A stretch of 64,000 nt of DNA from assembly GCA_022578605.1 (NCBI GenBank), contig MU394137.1, forward strand, positions 1 to 64,000, read 5' to 3'. The notes under the pieces were generated by a model. The model did no database searches and was not told the DNA's origin. It saw only the letters and a program-made list of their open reading frames with translations. Source of the DNA: Camillea tinctor. Taxonomy: Eukaryota > Ascomycota > Sordariomycetes > Xylariales > Xylariaceae. A program made the translations under genes and the position numbers. This document shows positions 60,385-64,000 of this stretch, one piece after another (the stretch's first letter is position 1; every line of letters starts with the position of its first letter).

Positions 60385-61384
60385 CTATCTCTTGACCCAG
60401 GTAGGCCTCTTTCTGGCCTTGAGGTGACCAGGCTTCTTTCTCTCCACGGACCTGGGATCCCGAGTGATGCAACCGGCTAGATGGTGATGAAGAGGAGCGG
60501 GGGTTAGAAAAGACAACCTAGATTCAAACTATCAGAAAGGGAGGGGGGTATGCTCGCTCACCGGCGCGGAGGGGTGTTTTTAATGCTGGCTCGTGAACCA
60601 CCAGAGCCTTAGAGATGGCCAGAGCAAGTGCTTCGGCTTGGCCGGTGGTCCCGCCGCCATGTACTAGAGCCCAGACGTTGTACTTGTCCACGCGATCCGT
60701 CGACTTCAACCCCCACAGGGCGCTCTCGCGGTCGTGGATGCGGCCAAAGGCGTCGCTCAGGGTCTTGCCGTTGACGAGGATCTCGCCGGTGCCCTCGACC
60801 AGCCAGGCGCGCGCGACCGAGGACTTCCGCTTGCCGACGCCGTGGGACCGGCCGAACTTGTCGACGGGGATCTGGCGGGCGATGTTGAGGTAGACGTTGA
60901 TGTCGCGCCTGAAGGGCTGGATGCCCTCCTTGACCTCGTCGGGCATCAGGTCGGGGTGGATCTGGTGCAGCTTCCGCACCAGGCTCATGCAGGCGCGGTA
61001 GTCGGTCTCCCGCACGGCCTCGCCGACCATCAGGCGGTACTGGGTCTTGTTCTTCCAGGCGACGCGCTCGACCTGGGTCATGGGCAGCCGCGGCAGACGC
61101 CAGTACTTCCGGGCCAGCTCCTGCACCCGCACGAAGCTGTCCTGGAACTGGGTCTGCCGCGAGAAGTACGAGGGCGAGGCGGGCACGGGGCGGACGAAGG
61201 GGATCCGGGTGCCGAACCCGTCGTCGGACATGTCGAGGTCCTGCTGCAGACCTTCATCTTGTCTCCGAACCGTGGTCGAGAAGGATCGTCGGATAGCGGA
61301 GCACTTGGTCGAGGCGGAGATGGCAGTGGTAGTGGCAGCTCGTATATCTCTAAGACAGCGAATGCTGCATCTTAGAGTGGACAT
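60385..61384 (-). CDS. mitochondrial small-subunit ribosomal protein uS9m
   Basis: Minus-strand exons 61384-60562 and 60476-60385 give 304 aa. The N-terminus ([17 protein letters not shown]...[10 protein letters not shown]) is a mitochondrial presequence. The bacterial S9 domain is C-terminal: [47 protein letters not shown]. The second exon supplies the expected end [30 protein letters not shown], whose lysine/arginine tail reaches the decoding site. The intron has a GTGAGC donor and a CTAG acceptor; without splicing the protein would lose this tail. An in-frame upstream ATG at 61525 exists, but the 61384 start has better context (ACACAATGTC) and begins the presequence. It is divergent from eEF1B-gamma, 581 bp away. 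Confidence 0.95.
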
Positions 61385-61965
61385 TGTGTGTGTTCGTCCT
61401 CGGTGTTGACATGCCCTATAACAGGGCCTTTCGATTGGACGTGCCCTTATGAAGGGCGTGTGACAATATCTAAGTATTGAGGGGTATTGAAGTATAAGTT
61501 GCGTTGGTTGGCTGCGATGCTCCAATTCGCAAACTAAAAAGCATCAGAATTGGAACCACACAGAGCGGGCTGAGCTAAATCGGGAGTTAATTCGCAAATA
61601 AGATGTTCCGAGTGCCGATTGACTTTCCCGGCCCATATCTCTAACTTGAACCTAGGTAAGGCCCTTCTCTATTGGAAGCTACTACATAACTAGTATATAT
61701 GTCTAGGTTAGGTAGTACTTACCTACTGTAGTGTACACTAGAACTACATAAGCAGGTGCCCAATGAACCCCTCCTACAAGTTTCAGGTGCCTTCACTATT
61801 TTTTTTTTTTTACCTTACCTAGGTAGATTAGGTAATTAGAAATTGCCCCGCCTCCTCGTTAAGAAAGAAAAAAATACAACACCAATTTTCTTCTTCCTCT
61901 CTTATCCTTCTTTTTCTTTCCATCATACCTTTTTTCTTTGTCAACCATCACAACTCCCAGCAGCC
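61385..61965. promoter_or_regulatory. shared promoter of uS9m and eEF1B-gamma
   Basis: A 581-bp divergent interval between two translation genes. It has a TACCTAGGTA palindrome at 61816-61825 and a CT-rich tract (61880-61950) just before the eEF1B-gamma start (CAGCCATGGC). Confidence 0.5.
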
Positions 61966-63599
61966 ATGGCTTTCGGAAAGATCTACAGCAAGGAGGTAAG
62001 AGAACCATAATATCCTGAAAATATCGTTTCTATTTTAGAATCATTATAGCTAACCAAATGTTCGCTCTCGTCGCAATCTGTATAGCTCAACCCCCGCACC
62101 ACCGCCATTCTCGCGGTTGCGAAGGCCAACGGTCTTGACCTCGAGTTTGTCGAGGTTGACCCCTCCAAGCCTACTCCTGAGTTCCTGGCGGCGAACCCTC
62201 TGGCCAAGATCCCTACCTTCGTTGGATCTGATGGCTACGTCCTCACCGAGTGCATGGCCATCGCCATCTACCGTACGTATTCCCTTGTGACTCTCTTCTA
62301 GAACATCGTGTTTTGTTCCCAAACAACAATAATACTTCCCCTCTGCTTGCGCTACTGGCGTTTGAAATGATGACATAGACATTATTGTAACAGTTATCCC
62401 TATCTGAAACATCTTTGTTGAATGTGGTTCTACTTTCTGATCATATTACGCCTATGCATATCCTCTTGTTGAAAAAAAACTCGCTTTCGATTTGTTGATT
62501 TGGTTGCTAATACCTCGTCCTCTCCAGTCACTTCCCAGAACGAGAAGACCACTCTTCTCGGCAAGACCAAGCAGGAGTAAGTTGCTAAACACCATACCTA
62601 TGTTCGATATGGAAAACATTTACTAATTTGCTTTATAGCTATGCTTCTATCCTGAAGTGGATGTCCTACTTCAACACTGAAGTTCTCCCCAAGCTCTCTG
62701 ACTGGTACCGACCCCTCTTGGGCCAGGTGAACTACAACAAGAAGAACGTTGAGGATGCCGCCAAGGCCTCTGCCAAGGTGATCGCTGTTGTCGAGAAGCA
62801 CCTCACCAAGCACACCTACCTCGTTGGCGAGCGTGTCACCCTAGCCGATCTTTTCGCTGCTAGCATCATCTCCCGCGGCTTCCAGTACTTCTTTGACAAG
62901 AAGTGGCGCTCCGAGAACCCCAACGTCTCTCGTTGGTATGAGACTGTCTACAACCAGCCCATCTACACCGAGGTCGCCAAGCCTTTCGAGCTGCTTGATG
63001 CTCCCAAGTTGACCAACGTCGCACCCAAGAAGCCTGAGCAGCCCAAGGCCGCTCCTAAGCCTGCTGCCAAGCCTGCTGCTGCTGCCGACGAGGAGCCCGC
63101 TGCGGCCCCTAAGCCCAAGCACCCCTGTGACCTCCTACCCAAGTCTGAGTATGCTCTTGACGACTACAAGCGCTACTACTCGAACCACGATGAGGCCGAC
63201 TCGCTGAAGTACTTCTGGGAGACTGTTCCCTTCACTGACTACTCCATCTGGAAGGTCAAGTACAAGTACAACGACGAGTTGACTCTGACTTTCATGTCCA
63301 GCAACTTGATCGGTGGATTCAACACCCGTCTGGAGGGCTCTCGCAAGTACGTGTTCGGCTGTGCCTCCGTATACGGCGAGAACAATGACTCTGTCATTGA
63401 GGGTGCTTTCGTCATCCGTGGCCAGGAGTACCTCCCCGTTTTCGATGTCGCCCCTGACTACGAGAGCTACGAGTTCACTAAGCTCGACCCCACCAACGAG
63501 GAAGACAAGGCGTACGTCGCCTCCATGTGGACATGGGACAAGCCTGTCGTCCACAACGGCAAGGAGTACAAGCACGCTGCCGGCAAGGTCTTCAAATAA
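61966..63599 (+). CDS. translation elongation factor 1B gamma
   Basis: Exons 61966-61995, 62086-62272, 62528-62576 and 62639-63599 give 408 aa. It is part of the eEF1B exchange complex that reloads eEF1A with GTP and delivers aminoacyl-tRNA. The N-terminal glutathione-transferase-like fold (residues 1-210) has NPLAKIPTF and ADLFAASIISRGF. An Ala/Lys/Pro linker (about 217-250, KPAAKPAAAADEEPAAAPKP) connects it to the EF1G C-terminal domain (about 252-408) with DLLPKSEYALDDYKRYYSN, PFTDYSIWKVKYKYNDEL and MWTWDKPVVHNGKEY. Introns cluster at the 5' end, and codon use in the last exon is strongly biased to C-ending codons, as in highly expressed fungal genes. Confidence 0.97.
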
Positions 63600-64000
63600 A
63601 CGAAAGCCAATGATGTATGATGCTGGGATGTTTATGTATTGACGAGGTTATGCAAAAAAGGAAGGGCTCCTAGAGACATGATCTTAGCACTCGGCGTAGT
63701 GCGTCTTAGGTAGTAAGTAGATTCAGTGTAAGAGCCTGAATGAAACTATCTAAAAATGAAACCTGTACATACCATGTCAACATACTTCGTGATTGCTGAG
63801 GTGACATGACTAATTAAGCAGTCAGGCTCGGTCTTGACTGCCCTAGGCCTACTCATGATATAACTAACCAGATTTGAACAGGTATATATAGCCCTGTCGG
63901 CGTAAGGTATAGTTAGACACGGCAGAAACAACCGCCTTCTGGATCCGACGTTTCTTACGTGCGATCAAGTTATCGAACGTAATCACTGCAAAGTGAAAAG
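63600..64000. other. 3' flank of eEF1B-gamma
   Basis: No gene seen to the window end. Confidence 0.5.

Noticed and set aside
60734..61375. Long + frame (213 codons) opposite uS9m
   Set aside because: Antisense shadow in GC-rich coding DNA; hydrophobic Val/Asp/Leu/Gly pattern typical of reverse frames.

Overview
The window is nuclear DNA of a filamentous ascomycete (Pezizomycotina, most likely Sordariomycetes). The evidence is many short introns (about 45-350 nt) with GT..CTAAC..AG signals, intergenic DNA rich in pyrimidine tracts and microsatellites, and a set of typical fungal orthologues: BUR1, SNF1 beta subunit, KAE1, EPL1, calcineurin B, uS9m and eEF1B-gamma. No tRNA, rRNA, CRISPR or intact autonomous transposon was seen. 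Exon borders were worked out by eye from reading frame, splice consensus and family knowledge; none comes from transcript data.

Layout. 1-6 kb is AT-rich accessory DNA. It holds a tandem pair of paralogous four-helix membrane-protein genes, the first (about 1362-2047) decayed and the second (3528-4183) apparently intact, plus a (TAC)25 microsatellite and a doubtful small spliced gene. 6.9-16.9 kb is the first gene-rich block: a Gfd2/YDR514C-like protein that has lost its exonuclease residues, a CFA/CNMT-like methyltransferase with a GC-AG intron, a 53-aa complex I accessory subunit, the BUR1 kinase, and a small membrane protein. 19.2-33.6 kb is the second block: SNF1/AMPK beta subunit, an SDR oxidoreductase, KAE1, a relic of a secreted protein, EPL1 and calcineurin B. 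35.3-38.4 kb is an accessory island with an 84-aa two-exon gene and a C2H2-finger protein, flanked by a diverged inverted repeat (34.9 / 39.4 kb). 38.4-50.3 kb is about 12 kb without a convincing gene; it contains a complete 528-bp hAT-type MITE with an 8-bp target duplication. A conserved fungal protein of unknown function follows (50.3-51.7 kb), then about 8.7 kb of mostly gene-free DNA, then the divergent pair uS9m and eEF1B-gamma (60.4-63.6 kb).

How the genes fit together. Most recognised genes are unrelated housekeeping or signalling genes rather than a pathway cluster: transcription and chromatin (BUR1, EPL1), nutrient and calcium signalling (SNF1 beta, calcineurin B), tRNA modification (KAE1), respiration (NDUFB2-like) and translation (uS9m, eEF1B-gamma). 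Two divergent pairs share short promoters: the complex I subunit with BUR1, and uS9m with eEF1B-gamma. The less familiar parts are the decaying membrane-gene pair, the island bounded by the inverted repeat, the MITE, the very small exons, a repeated TACCTAGGTA palindrome, and a 44-codon open frame after the BUR1 stop codon.
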